Positions 9,247 through 17,650 of a stretch of 27,847 nt of DNA are shown here, one piece after another. The position numbers and the translations under genes were made by a program. The stretch's first letter is position 1. The number at the start of each line of letters is the position of its first letter. Source of the DNA: Bacillota bacterium (GTDB taxonomy: Bacteria; Bacillota; Clostridia; Acetivibrionales; DTU013); the NCBI GenBank assembly GCA_023411645.1, contig JAEYON010000026.1:1-27847 (forward strand). Direction: 5' to 3'. The notes below the pieces were generated by a model, which saw only the letters and a list, made by a program, of their open reading frames with translations, was not told where the DNA came from and made no database searches.

Positions 9247-10779
9247 ATGGATATCAAGCATAAGCAAAAGGTTTATGAAAAACAAATCAATAAATTTTCT
9301 AACATTTTGTTAACTGTTTTACTCTCTATACTCGCTATTATACTTGGAGTTCAGTTTGGAAATATATGGTACAAGCTCGATGTCAAGCTGGTAAGTAAAA
9401 TTGATTCGGATAGCTTCAAGAATGTGTTCAAGCTGTCGCTGCCTATCGTAGAGTCTGTATATAACAGCGGAAAATCGAGCGTCTCATTTTCGGGCGAGAT
9501 CAAGGACCTGTTTGCTAAGGTTTTTGATTTTGATTTGGATTCTCCAACAACAATTTTAAATGCACAGACCGCGCTTTTTTCAAATTATCATAATATCATG
9601 CAAAAATCTTTGGCATCGCAGCAGTATGCAAGCAACGAGGAGGGAAGCGGCACAGGCGACGGAAATGACCCGGGCGCAGGCCGGAATACTGATGGCGGAT
9701 ATAACACGGGAACAGGTAAGGAACCCGGTGTCGGTAATTCTGCTGGCGACTCAACTAATATAGGTACGGACAAAGAACCGGGTACAGAAAACCCTGCAGA
9801 CACCGGAGACAGCGGGAACACAGGGATAGGTGGAAACGAGGGAGAAGGAACAGGAAGCGGACAGACAACCGGTGATTCGGAGCAGACAGCACAGCCGGGA
9901 CAGGCAACCGGCAATCCGCAGCCGACAACAAACAATCAGGACCAGACAGGAGTACCGGGAGGGAGTGAAAGCGTGAAGAGTGACAATAAGCAACCGGTAA
10001 GCAGTATCGTTTACGAAGAAGAGGAAGATGAGGATGAGGACGATAGTGATTTGCTGGCTTTGGATCAATTGGTGATCAGAAACTTTACAAAGTTTAAAAT
10101 CGACATAAAAGCGCTGCTAAAGAAGCCTCTCAATCTGAATCTATCAAAAAAAGGACCAAAAGTCTTAATTTATCACACACATACCACAGAGAGCTATGTC
10201 ATCAAGGAGTCAGATCTGGGAAAGAAGGATGTGCCAAGCTACAACTCAAATCCCAGATATAATGTGGTACGAGTAGGTGAGGAGCTGGCGCGGAATTTGA
10301 AGAAATACGGCATAGAAGTATTGCATAACGGAACTGTTCATGACAAGCAGAAATCATCAGCATACAGCGTTTCAATTGAGACGCTGAAAAGCTACAAGAA
10401 AAGCTACCCATCCGTTCAGGTGTTTATTGACCTTCATAGGGATGCAGTGGGATCCGATAAGCCGAAGCTGAGAATGGTAAAAAAAATTAACGGGAAAAAT
10501 GCGGCGCAGATCATGTTTGTGGTGGGTGCAGACGGTACGCTGCCACATCCTCAATGGAAAGAAAATCTGAAATTCGTACTTAAGCTCCAACAAAAATTGA
10601 ATGAGAAATATCCCGGCCTTGCCAAACCGGTATGGATCGTAGCCAAGCGTTATAATCAACAGGTTTCAAATCAGGCTATCCTTATTGAAGTGGGCGGAGA
10701 CGGCAATTTGCTCAGCGAATGTCTGGAGAGCACAAAATACCTTGCCGAGGTGCTCAATGAGGTCATGTTAGGAGAGTGA
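9247..10779 (+). CDS. spoIIP: Stage II sporulation protein P, peptidoglycan hydrolase
   Basis: SpoIIP is a membrane-anchored amidase/endopeptidase that, with SpoIID and SpoIIM, thins septal peptidoglycan and drives engulfment of the forespore. This 510-aa protein has an N-terminal span at about 18-37, an extracytoplasmic stalk, a long low-complexity linker (about 132-255, Gly/Thr/Pro/Gln-rich, with the repeated motif GT-G/D-KEPG), an acidic block at about 257-268, and the SpoIIP domain from about 303 to the end. Likely metal/catalytic residues are the histidines in YHTHTTE (H310, H312) and DLHRD (H397), with a conserved EVGGDGN near 481. GGAGG precedes the ATG. GATACAAT at 9139-9146 matches seven of eight bases of the sigma-E -10 consensus, but I see no good -35. 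The gene gpr, often upstream in Clostridia, is absent. Confidence 0.95.
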   Translation: MDIKHKQKVYEKQINKFSNILLTVLLSILAIILGVQFGNIWYKLDVKLVSKIDSDSFKNVFKLSLPIVESVYNSGKSSVSFSGEIKDLFAKVFDFDLDSPTTILNAQTALFSNYHNIMQKSLASQQYASNEEGSGTGDGNDPGAGRNTDGGYNTGTGKEPGVGNSAGDSTNIGTDKEPGTENPADTGDSGNTGIGGNEGEGTGSGQTTGDSEQTAQPGQATGNPQPTTNNQDQTGVPGGSESVKSDNKQPVSSIVYEEEEDEDEDDSDLLALDQLVIRNFTKFKIDIKALLKKPLNLNLSKKGPKVLIYHTHTTESYVIKESDLGKKDVPSYNSNPRYNVVRVGEELARNLKKYGIEVLHNGTVHDKQKSSAYSVSIETLKSYKKSYPSVQVFIDLHRDAVGSDKPKLRMVKKINGKNAAQIMFVVGADGTLPHPQWKENLKFVLKLQQKLNEKYPGLAKPVWIVAKRYNQQVSNQAILIEVGGDGNLLSECLESTKYLAEVLNEVMLGE

Positions 10780-10949
10780 CAGTTTCTCAGTGAGTCGAGT
10801 AGTATGGTGGCGAGCCGAGGAGCTCATCAACTAATACAGGAGCCCAGCGGGAAGATATAAAAGTTAAAAAACGCTTATGAAATCAGGATTGACAGGTAAT
10901 AATAGATGAAGCAATACAGTCCAGACTCCCGGAAGGATTTTAACAGCCT

Positions 10950-11231
10950 ATGTCAAGCAGAGTCGAAAGGTTTCGTCAGAAGAGAATCATAAGGAAGAGA
11001 ACGGTAACAGCAATATTGCTGTTCTTTTTTCTGCTGACAGGCGGCATGTTGGTGGTGGACTACGGCACAAACCATCTGGTTGAAGGTAATGAGGGCGGTG
11101 CAATCGCCGTTGTCAAAAGCAGCGACGACAGTATTGAGATCAAAATCATGAACCGCAGTGTTTTTCTGAATAAGAAGTATATCAACCGTGACCTGAAATA
11201 TCTAAAAGAAAAGCTGGACGAAATCTTCTGA
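10950..11231 (+). CDS. Small single-span membrane protein, unknown function
   Basis: A 93-aa protein with a strongly basic N-terminus (residues 1-17), one hydrophobic span at about 19-38, then a small extracytoplasmic part of about 55 residues that alternates charged and beta-type segments and ends in a Lys/Glu helix. The topology is N-in, C-out. GGAAGG lies 13 bases upstream of the ATG, a little far, and an in-frame stop at 10941 excludes an earlier start. A TTGACA at 10889-10894 lies upstream, but the -10 is poor. It follows spoIIP by 170 bases, so a sporulation or envelope role is possible from position only. I do not recognise the family. Confidence 0.65.
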   Translation: MSSRVERFRQKRIIRKRTVTAILLFFFLLTGGMLVVDYGTNHLVEGNEGGAIAVVKSSDDSIEIKIMNRSVFLNKKYINRDLKYLKEKLDEIF

Positions 11232-11322
11232 TTTAGTGCAAACCGACTGATCGCGAAATTATCTGGTTTTACGAAACTATCAAACAGTGATATCGAGAAA
11301 ATCCTAGCGAGATGACTTGTTC

Positions 11323-11338
11323 CTTGCATGAATGCAAG
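11323..11338. repeat. Perfect inverted repeat in intergenic region
   Basis: CTTGCAT-GA-ATGCAAG is a 7-bp perfect inverted repeat with a 2-base centre, between the small membrane protein gene and the next gene. No T-run follows, so it is not a standard terminator. It could be an operator for a dimeric regulator. Nothing in the sequence says which. Confidence 0.4.
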
Positions 11339-11445
11339 TTAAACAGATGTCTGATTGATGTAATTATCATAGCACAAAATGGGTAAAAATTCAAGTCTTG
11401 TTGTTCTATGAAATACGTATATCATGTAGAGTTGGAGGTGTTTCA

Positions 11446-11925
11446 ATGGATAACAGATTTGTTATTTCAGTCACGAATATTCAAAAAATGCAGCTTATGC
11501 AGGAATTGCAAAATTGCAATGAAATGACGTTGCGATATGGCTTAACATTATCCACGCAGCAAATACAAAATCTTGTTGAGAGGAGAATCCAGGCACTGAA
11601 AGATAAAGGCAGGATCGAGTTCGGTCAGGGGGTACTGAAAAAAATTATTACTGAATTTTGCGATTCCCCCTATATAACTCAAGACAACTATGAGGAGACC
11701 ATTATAGAACTTCAGGATTCATTTTATTATTTCAAGAATGAATCAATCGATCTGGTTTCAGATGATGAACTTATTTCATATATGAAACATTATTTCGATG
11801 ACGTATGCCAGGGTTCACTAGACTGTCTGAGCGGTACGTCGCTTGAGGAGTTATGCCGAGGCGTACGTTTTGGCTATGACCCGGATGAACAGGACGACCC
11901 GGATGAAACGGAGGAACCGGATTAG
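11446..11925 (+). CDS. Conserved protein of unknown function (DUF6323-like)
   Basis: The ATG at 11446 has GGAGG 8 bases upstream and gives 159 aa; the in-frame TTG at 11398 has no site and is unlikely. The protein is soluble and mostly helical, with no membrane span. It opens with an LxxxLQ-type helical segment (residues 12-25) and ends in a very acidic tail made of six-residue units (PDEQDD, PDETEE, then PD and stop). By memory it resembles the Pfam unknown-function family DUF6323, which I recall as partnered with DUF6179 in Clostridia; this was not searched. The next gene starts 66 bases downstream and is likely in the same operon, so the two products may act together. Confidence 0.75.
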   Translation: MDNRFVISVTNIQKMQLMQELQNCNEMTLRYGLTLSTQQIQNLVERRIQALKDKGRIEFGQGVLKKIITEFCDSPYITQDNYEETIIELQDSFYYFKNESIDLVSDDELISYMKHYFDDVCQGSLDCLSGTSLEELCRGVRFGYDPDEQDDPDETEEPD

Positions 11926-11960
11926 CCAATTAATCGGATGAATTAGATAATTCGGATGAG
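11882..11960 (+). repeat. Degenerate 18-bp tandem repeat spanning the stop codon
   Basis: Units begin with CGGAT at 11882, 11900, 11918, 11935 and 11953 (the last partial). Units 1, 2 and 4 are 18 bp and begin CGGATGAA; unit 3 is 17 bp and begins CGGATTAG, which supplies the TAG stop of the upstream gene. Beyond the stop, another frame still reads SDELDN-SDEP, matching the acidic tail units of the protein. Confidence 0.75.
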
Positions 11961-11991
11961 CCGTATTAGTCATATCTTTGAGGGAGAATTT

Positions 11992-13008
11992 ATGGATGAA
12001 CAGGATTTATCGATTACAATACAGAGCGGTCTGCGCAACGGGATGCTGACCGACGAAGAAGTCATGAGCATACAAAGTCGTCTGTGGGCACTCCTCGGAA
12101 AGCGGACAGGACTTTATACCATGGGCGACAGCAGTTCTATACCTATTGAGGCTGCAGAGGAACTGTTCAGGTCTATCTGTTTTACCATCGGTTTGCTGCT
12201 TAAGTCAAATTATGATACGAACAGTATTGCTGAAATGGGCAACGCGGGTGGTATGAATTTGCCCGACGCGATGAACATCCTGCTTGAATGTAATGATATG
12301 GAGGCTTTGCTGAAGGAAGGTCAAAAGAAGATTCAAAGGCTTGTTGAGATCGGGAAGTGGCAGCTTCGTAAAGCGAAGGAGAGTGCTTTGCCGGTTGACA
12401 ATATATCATATCACGATACGATTCGAAACATTGATGGCTTTTTTAAAAAATATGATGTTCAGTTCTTTGCCCATGAGATACCCTGCAGTATTGACTATCA
12501 GCTTTGTCATGCTGTATCGGAGGAGCTACGGGGTATAAAGTATATTAACGAGTACCTCCGGAGGATCATTCTGGAAAACAGATTTTGTAGACGATTTGAG
12601 GTGCAGAGAATTATCAAGCTGCTGGAAGTCTGCTGCCCGAATTACAGGGAACTGCTCATCAATATTTATGAAGTGGTGGCAGTGAATGCTTTAGGGATTG
12701 CATTACTTGATGACAATGTTACCTGCACTTCTGTTACCAACCTTGATGTTACTGAGGAAGACAGGAAATATCTGCTTGAACTCTTTCATCAGTGGGATAA
12801 GCGGGAACTAGTTAAAAATCTCCGTCATGCCGCCGCGAAAGTATGTAATGTACTTCATTTTTCAAATACTTCTGATCTGGAATACCTCAAAGCTACTGCA
12901 GAGAGCTTATGCCCAAAGATTCTGGCCGCTCTTTCGACGCAGCGTCTGGATGGCATTTTCATGACGCTTTTACGGCCAGATAATGACCTGCTAAATACTG
13001 AGGAATGA
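11992..13008 (+). CDS. Conserved protein of unknown function (DUF6179-like)
   Basis: The ATG at 11992 has GAGGGAG 5-6 bases upstream and gives 338 aa; the earlier in-frame ATG at 11956 lies inside the tandem repeat and has no ribosome binding site. The protein is soluble, predicted mostly helical, with no signal peptide or membrane span. Cysteines are scattered without a metal-binding spacing. No catalytic motif is evident. By memory it resembles the Pfam unknown-function family DUF6179, found next to DUF6323 in other Clostridia; this is recall, not a search. Its place directly after the acidic-tailed gene suggests one two-gene unit lying between sporulation and housekeeping genes. Confidence 0.75.
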   Translation: MDEQDLSITIQSGLRNGMLTDEEVMSIQSRLWALLGKRTGLYTMGDSSSIPIEAAEELFRSICFTIGLLLKSNYDTNSIAEMGNAGGMNLPDAMNILLECNDMEALLKEGQKKIQRLVEIGKWQLRKAKESALPVDNISYHDTIRNIDGFFKKYDVQFFAHEIPCSIDYQLCHAVSEELRGIKYINEYLRRIILENRFCRRFEVQRIIKLLEVCCPNYRELLINIYEVVAVNALGIALLDDNVTCTSVTNLDVTEEDRKYLLELFHQWDKRELVKNLRHAAAKVCNVLHFSNTSDLEYLKATAESLCPKILAALSTQRLDGIFMTLLRPDNDLLNTEE

Positions 13009-13137
13009 CTCTGCTTTTGCTATCCATATAACCTCTACAGCTTTCCAACCTACCATCCGAGGTTGTATTGAATAATATCCAAAAGCACAACAAAAAATCG
13101 GCTTTCACATTCACTTCTTTATTTTATTTTAAGTGGA

Positions 13138-13146
13138 TGTTATAAT
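13138..13146 (+). promoter_or_regulatory. Probable extended -10 promoter of lepA
   Basis: TGTTATAAT has a perfect TATAAT hexamer (13141-13146) preceded by the TGn extension. The expected -35 place holds only a weak TTTATT-like stretch, as is common for extended -10 promoters. It lies 62 bases upstream of the lepA ATG, downstream of an intergenic inverted repeat at 13046-13065 (CAACCT/AGGTTG). Confidence 0.6.
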
Positions 13147-13208
13147 TGTACTGCATTTATTGAAAAAATTTATGTAACAATATACAGAGGGGCAAGGGGT
13201 AAAACTGA

Positions 13209-15017
13209 ATGTCAGGCAACAGACAGGATCACATTAGAAATTTTTGTATTATCGCGCATATAGATCATGGAAAGTCAACGTTGGCAGACCGTATGATTCA
13301 AATGACCGGCGTGCTGACGCAAAGGGAGATGCAGGAACAGGTTCTCGACAATATGGATATTGAGCGAGAGCGCGGTATCACCATAAAAGCACAGGCGGTC
13401 AGGATGGTATATAAAGCTGAGAATGGGCAGGAATACATCTTAAATCTTATAGACACCCCCGGACATGTGGACTTCAATTATGAGGTATCCAGAAGTATTG
13501 CCGCCTGTGAAGGCGCGGTATTGGTCGTGGATGCGGCGCAAGGAATCGAAGCGCAGACTCTGGCAAATGTTTATCTGGCGCTTGATCATAACCTTGAAAT
13601 CATGCCCGTTATCAATAAGATCGATTTGCCTAGCGCACAACCGGAGGTAGTTAAAAAAGAGATTGAAGACGTGATAGGCCTGGATTGTATTGATGCTCCC
13701 GAAATTTCAGCCAAAAACGGGTTGAATATTGAAGCAGTCCTTGAGCAGATAGTGAAGCAGATTCCGCCGCCAAAGGGAGATGAAAACGCTCCGTTGAAGG
13801 CGCTGATCTTTGATTCCTTCTATGACAGCTACAAGGGTGTAATTGTTCACATCAGGGTAATGGAGGGATCCGTCAGAGCAGGTGATACGATCCGCATGAT
13901 GTATACGAAAAAGGAGTTTGTCGTCAACGATGTAGGTTATTTCAGACCTGGACAATATTCGCCATGCAATGAATTACTTGCAGGGGATGTCGGTTATATT
14001 TCGGCAAGTATAAAAAACGTGCGGGACACTCGGGTTGGTGACACGGTAACACTGGCGTCCAGACCTGCTGCAGAACCGTTGCCCGGTTATAAAAAAGTAC
14101 TGTCAATGGTATTTTGCGGCATCTATCCGGCTGACGGCGCCAAGTACGGCGACCTGAGAGATGCTCTGGAAAAGCTGCAGCTTAATGATGCTTCCCTCAC
14201 CTTTGAGCCGGAGACATCCGTTGCTCTTGGGTTCGGCTTCCGATGCGGATTCCTGGGTCTTCTTCATATGGAAATCATTCAGGAAAGACTGGAGAGGGAA
14301 TATGATCTGGATCTTGTAACTACTGCGCCAAGTGTTATATATAAAATTACCATGACAAACGGAGAAGTCCTGAATATTGACAATCCTACAAACCTGCCCC
14401 CCGTTATGTCCATTGAAAAGATGGAGGAGCCTATCGTCAAGGCAACCATAATGACGCCCATTGACTATGTGGGAGGTATTATGGAGCTTTCTCAGGAACG
14501 GCGCGGCATTTACAAGGATATGTCCTATATGGACGCGACAAGAGTAATTCTGACTTATGAATTGCCGCTAAACGAGATTATATATGACTTTTTTGATGCA
14601 CTAAAATCAAGGACGAAGGGCTTTGCTTCCTTTGACTATGAGCTGTTAGGCTATAGGGAATCCGATCTGGTGAAGCTGGATATCTTGCTAAATGGAGAAA
14701 TTGTAGATGCCCTTTCGTTTATTGTCCACTCGGAAAAGTCCTATGCCAGAGGGCGCCGGATTGCCGAGAAGCTTAAGGAATCCATTCCGAGGCAGCAGTT
14801 CGAGATTCCGATTCAGGCCTGCATCGGCGGCAAGATTATTGCAAGAGAAACGGTAAGCGCCTACAGGAAGGACGTTCTGGCCAAGTGCTACGGCGGCGAC
14901 ATAACCAGAAAGAAGAAGCTGCTGGAAAAGCAGAAGGAAGGCAAGAGAAGGATGCGTCAGGTGGGCTCGGTAGAGGTGCCGCAGGAGGCATTTATGAGCG
15001 TGCTGAAGCTTGATTAG
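13209..15017 (+). CDS. lepA: Elongation factor 4 (ribosome back-translocase GTPase)
   Basis: LepA/EF4 is a translational GTPase that binds ribosomes and is linked to back-translocation, subunit biogenesis and stress survival. The 602-aa length is normal. The G1 motif AHIDHGKS lies at 16-23, the G2 region with RGIT at about 55-58, the G3 motif DTPGH at 82-86 and the G4 motif NKID at 136-139. EF-G-like domains II, III and V follow, then the LepA-specific C-terminal domain with the conserved ARETVSAYRKDVLAKCYGGD region. AGGGG motifs precede the ATG. hemW follows after 116 bases, the usual Firmicute order ahead of hrcA. Confidence 0.98.
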   Translation: MSGNRQDHIRNFCIIAHIDHGKSTLADRMIQMTGVLTQREMQEQVLDNMDIERERGITIKAQAVRMVYKAENGQEYILNLIDTPGHVDFNYEVSRSIAACEGAVLVVDAAQGIEAQTLANVYLALDHNLEIMPVINKIDLPSAQPEVVKKEIEDVIGLDCIDAPEISAKNGLNIEAVLEQIVKQIPPPKGDENAPLKALIFDSFYDSYKGVIVHIRVMEGSVRAGDTIRMMYTKKEFVVNDVGYFRPGQYSPCNELLAGDVGYISASIKNVRDTRVGDTVTLASRPAAEPLPGYKKVLSMVFCGIYPADGAKYGDLRDALEKLQLNDASLTFEPETSVALGFGFRCGFLGLLHMEIIQERLEREYDLDLVTTAPSVIYKITMTNGEVLNIDNPTNLPPVMSIEKMEEPIVKATIMTPIDYVGGIMELSQERRGIYKDMSYMDATRVILTYELPLNEIIYDFFDALKSRTKGFASFDYELLGYRESDLVKLDILLNGEIVDALSFIVHSEKSYARGRRIAEKLKESIPRQQFEIPIQACIGGKIIARETVSAYRKDVLAKCYGGDITRKKKLLEKQKEGKRRMRQVGSVEVPQEAFMSVLKLD

Positions 15018-15133
15018 GCTGGCATACGGGCGCCCGGAAAGTATGGGGTGCTGTAGCTTTGCGTGTAGAAAACGACAAGGCCCGGAAAAGATACGGCTTG
15101 GAGTGGCAGGGTTCTGGACAGATTGGTGGTTTT

Positions 15134-16348
15134 ATGGACAACAGCATAGGAGTATATATTCATATACCCTTCTGCAAATCAAAATGCTATTATTGCGATT
15201 TTAATTCCTATTCCGGCAGGGAGTACCTTGCCGGCTCTTATTTTGATACGCTTTTTTCAGAAATTAAAAGAAGGGCTGCCGGTTTAAGCGACCGGCTTGT
15301 CCGGTCTATATTCATCGGCGGAGGAACGCCTTCATTGGTGGACCCAACGTATATCACACAATTACTAGAAGTCTGCTCAAAGCACATGAGGGTGCACAAG
15401 AATGCTGAAATCAGTATGGAAAGTAATCCCGGAACTCTTACCTATGAGCATCTGAAGGCCTACAGAGCCGCAGGAGTCAACAGACTCAGTATCGGCCTGC
15501 AAGCCTGGCAGGATAGACTGCTGAGGGATCTTGGGAGAATTCATAATAAGCAGCAATATGTTGAAAATCTGGATGCCGCATATAGAGCGGGCTTTCGAAA
15601 TATTAACACTGATCTTATATTTGGGCTGCCGGGGCAGACCTTTGAAGACTGGGTTGAGACGTTGGAAGAGGTGACTTCACTGCATAGCGGAAGTGACGGT
15701 GGAACAGGTTTAACTTCCTCATTAACTCATCTGTCCTGTTATGACCTGAAAGTAGAGGAGGGGACGGTCTTTGGCGAAAGGCTTGCCGCCGGGACACTGA
15801 ATCCGGCGGATGATGAATTGGACAGGCAAATGTATCATTATACTGTTAAAGCTCTGGCAAAGAAAGGCTTCCGGCAGTATGAGATATCAAATTTTGCCAT
15901 TCCGGGCTATGAGTGCAGGCATAATATTGTCTATTGGAAAGCGCTTGAATACGCCGGATTTGGTGCCGGGGCGCATTCGTATCTGGACGGATTCCGGTTT
16001 AGTAATGTGGAGGGTGTCGAGAAATATATTGGAAGTAATTTTCATGGGATCGAGTACTCCGGAAGTATGAAAAATGAACCTATGCTTAAAGATCAGACTG
16101 AAGCCATACTCATAGACCGGGAGGAGGCCATGTCCGAGTTTATGATTCTGGGCCTGCGCCTGACAGATGGAATTTTTCAACGGGAATTTGAGGAAAGATT
16201 CGGTATAGGGTTGAAGCAGGTATACGGGGACGAACTGGATAAGCTGGTTCAAAAAGGTCTGCTTATATATGAGGAAAAAAGGGGCTGTTATAGACTTTCC
16301 GAGACTGGGCTGGATTTTGCAAATGAAGTGTTTATAGAATTTTTATAG
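15134..16348 (+). CDS. hemW: HemW, radical SAM heme chaperone-like protein
   Basis: HemW is the radical-SAM relative of coproporphyrinogen dehydrogenase HemN. It is thought to carry or insert heme and is often misannotated as HemN. The SAM-cluster motif is FCKSKCYYC (C14, C18, C21), followed by DF. GGGTPS and the HemN C-terminal domain (from about 300) are present. I choose the ATG at 15134 (404 aa), which places HIPFC near the N-terminus as in the family; the frame is open further up to a TTG at 15059, but that extension is unlike HemW. The ribosome binding site is weak (GGTGGT). It lies between lepA and the CIRCE promoter, the conserved Firmicute position. A trans-acting heme role is taken from the family. 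Confidence 0.93.
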   Translation: MDNSIGVYIHIPFCKSKCYYCDFNSYSGREYLAGSYFDTLFSEIKRRAAGLSDRLVRSIFIGGGTPSLVDPTYITQLLEVCSKHMRVHKNAEISMESNPGTLTYEHLKAYRAAGVNRLSIGLQAWQDRLLRDLGRIHNKQQYVENLDAAYRAGFRNINTDLIFGLPGQTFEDWVETLEEVTSLHSGSDGGTGLTSSLTHLSCYDLKVEEGTVFGERLAAGTLNPADDELDRQMYHYTVKALAKKGFRQYEISNFAIPGYECRHNIVYWKALEYAGFGAGAHSYLDGFRFSNVEGVEKYIGSNFHGIEYSGSMKNEPMLKDQTEAILIDREEAMSEFMILGLRLTDGIFQREFEERFGIGLKQVYGDELDKLVQKGLLIYEEKRGCYRLSETGLDFANEVFIEFL

Positions 16349-16363
16349 TCCTCCAAATACATC

Positions 16364-16392
16364 TTGACAAATAATTTCCAAGGTGGTATTTT
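16364..16392 (+). promoter_or_regulatory. Sigma-A promoter of the hrcA heat-shock operon
   Basis: A perfect -35 TTGACA (16364-16369) is followed after 17 bases by a -10 TATTTT (16387-16392). The predicted transcription start falls at or next to the CIRCE operator, as expected for HrcA repression. Confidence 0.8.
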
Positions 16393-16401
16393 TAATGTAG
16401 A

Positions 16402-16428
16402 TTAGCACTCGTTAACGAAGAGTGCTAA
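16402..16428. promoter_or_regulatory. CIRCE operator bound by HrcA
   Basis: TTAGCACTC, nine spacer bases, then GAGTGCTAA: an exact match to the CIRCE consensus, 9-bp arms and N9. It sits just downstream of the -10 of the hrcA promoter. HrcA binding here would block transcription of hrcA-grpE-dnaK-dnaJ until heat stress depletes active HrcA. Confidence 0.97.
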
Positions 16429-16443
16429 CAAATAAATAACAAT

Positions 16444-16479
16444 GTCGATGCGTTTATATAGGTCGATACAGTTATATAA
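16444..16479 (+). repeat. Two tandem 18-bp repeats in the hrcA leader
   Basis: GTCGATGCGTTTATATAG (16444-16461) is followed directly by GTCGATACAGTTATATAA (16462-16479), 14 of 18 bases identical. They lie in the 5' leader between CIRCE and hrcA. The second copy ends in TATAAT (16475-16480), a possible second weak promoter, but no good -35 stands 17 bases upstream. Confidence 0.6.
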
Positions 16480-16520
16480 TAATTATGGTTATGTTTTAAC
16501 ACTTGACAGGGGTGTATGAG

Positions 16521-17576
16521 ATGAATATGGATGAAAGAAAGAAAAAAATTCTTCAAGCCATCATCGATGATTACATTGATACGGCTGAGCCGATCGGTTC
16601 AAGAACTATTGCTAGAAAGCATGAACTTGGATTGAGCTCAGCAACGATCAGAAATGAAATGGCGGATCTTGAAGAGATGGGATATCTGGCGCAGCCGCAT
16701 ACTTCGGCGGGCAGGGTTCCTTCGGACAAGGGCTACCGGATGTATGTGGATCAGCTTATGCAGGTATATGATCTACAGCAGGATGAGATTGAAAAGATCA
16801 AGTCTGCTATGGAGCTTCGCATTAACGAACTGAGTCAGTTGATCAGACAGGCTTCGGCTGTTTTATCGCGTTTTACCAAATACACATCAATGGTGGTAAC
16901 ACCACAGATGAAGAGCAGCACCATCAAAGCTTTGCAGGTGGTGCCTATCGAAGCCGGCAAGGCTATGATCATTGTAGTTACCAATGCGGGAATTGTCCGG
17001 AATAATCTGGTCAAGGTATCCGAACAGGTACAGCCAGACACGCTTATTATGGTTTCCAATGCGTTGAACAGCAAGTTGAACGGACTGACAATCGGACAGG
17101 TAAACAGACATCTGATTTTGGAGATCGAAAGAGAAATAGGAATGTCGGCCGAGGTCTTAATGCCGATCCTTCAAGGGGTTGCGGATTGCATCAACCAGAT
17201 TGATAATGCGGAAGTGTATGTAGAAGGTACTACAAACATTTTGAACCATCCTGAATTCAAAGATATCCTGAAGGCAAAGGAATTTATGAATATGCTGGAT
17301 GAGAAGGTCAGAATCGGCAGAATATTGTTTGATGCATCTGATTCGGTAGGGGTCGTAATAAAAATCGGCTCGGAGAATGATTTGTCCGGTATTCAGGACT
17401 GCAGTCTGGTCACCGCCAATTACAATGTAGCGGATACCTTCATTGGTACGATAGGTATTATCGGACCCACCAGAATGGAGTACCCGAAGGTAATATCATC
17501 TATGAACTATATTAGGAAGTTTATGAGTGAAGAGATCAGCAAGTTACTTGGGCTCGAAAATGGAAGCGACGGGTGA
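16521..17576 (+). CDS. hrcA: Heat-inducible transcription repressor HrcA
   Basis: HrcA represses class I heat-shock genes through CIRCE; GroEL helps keep it active. The ATG at 16521 has AGGGG 8 bases upstream and gives 351 aa, normal for the family; an in-frame TTG at 16503 and an ATG at 16527 are alternatives. An N-terminal winged helix (about 1-75) holds the conserved EPIGSRTI and SSATIRNEMADLEE segments and HTSAGRVPSDKGYR. The GAF-like middle and C-terminal dimerisation part follow, ending in a conserved GPTRMEYPK region. It is first in the heat-shock operon and autoregulated by the CIRCE site. Confidence 0.98.
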   Translation: MNMDERKKKILQAIIDDYIDTAEPIGSRTIARKHELGLSSATIRNEMADLEEMGYLAQPHTSAGRVPSDKGYRMYVDQLMQVYDLQQDEIEKIKSAMELRINELSQLIRQASAVLSRFTKYTSMVVTPQMKSSTIKALQVVPIEAGKAMIIVVTNAGIVRNNLVKVSEQVQPDTLIMVSNALNSKLNGLTIGQVNRHLILEIEREIGMSAEVLMPILQGVADCINQIDNAEVYVEGTTNILNHPEFKDILKAKEFMNMLDEKVRIGRILFDASDSVGVVIKIGSENDLSGIQDCSLVTANYNVADTFIGTIGIIGPTRMEYPKVISSMNYIRKFMSEEISKLLGLENGSDG

Positions 17577-17577
17577 T

Positions 17578-17597
17578 CAACCCTTAGGAAGGGCTTG
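17578..17597 (+). other. Hairpin between hrcA and grpE, possible weak attenuator
   Basis: CAA-CCCTT, loop AGG, AAGGG-C-TTG forms a short stem with one bulged C immediately after the hrcA stop, followed by a T-rich stretch (TTGTTTCTG). The loop and tract are poor for a real terminator, so partial termination or an mRNA processing/stability element is more likely. Confidence 0.35.
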
Positions 17598-17636
17598 TTG
17601 TTTCTGTCCGAAGGGAGAGTCTGCCGGAAGTTGTTA

Positions 17637-17650
17637 TTCCCTGAAGGGAA
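17637..17650 (+). repeat. Palindrome upstream of grpE
   Basis: TTCCCT-GA-AGGGAA is a perfect 6-bp inverted repeat about 30 bases upstream of the grpE ATG. With the hairpin after hrcA it gives two small structures in the 103-base hrcA-grpE gap. Role unknown; it leaves the grpE Shine-Dalgarno (AGAGG at 17669-17673) free. Confidence 0.4.

Noticed and set aside
13046..13065. CAACCT/AGGTTG inverted repeat as terminator of the upstream gene pair
   Set aside because: Six-base stem with no T-run; not enough for a terminator call.
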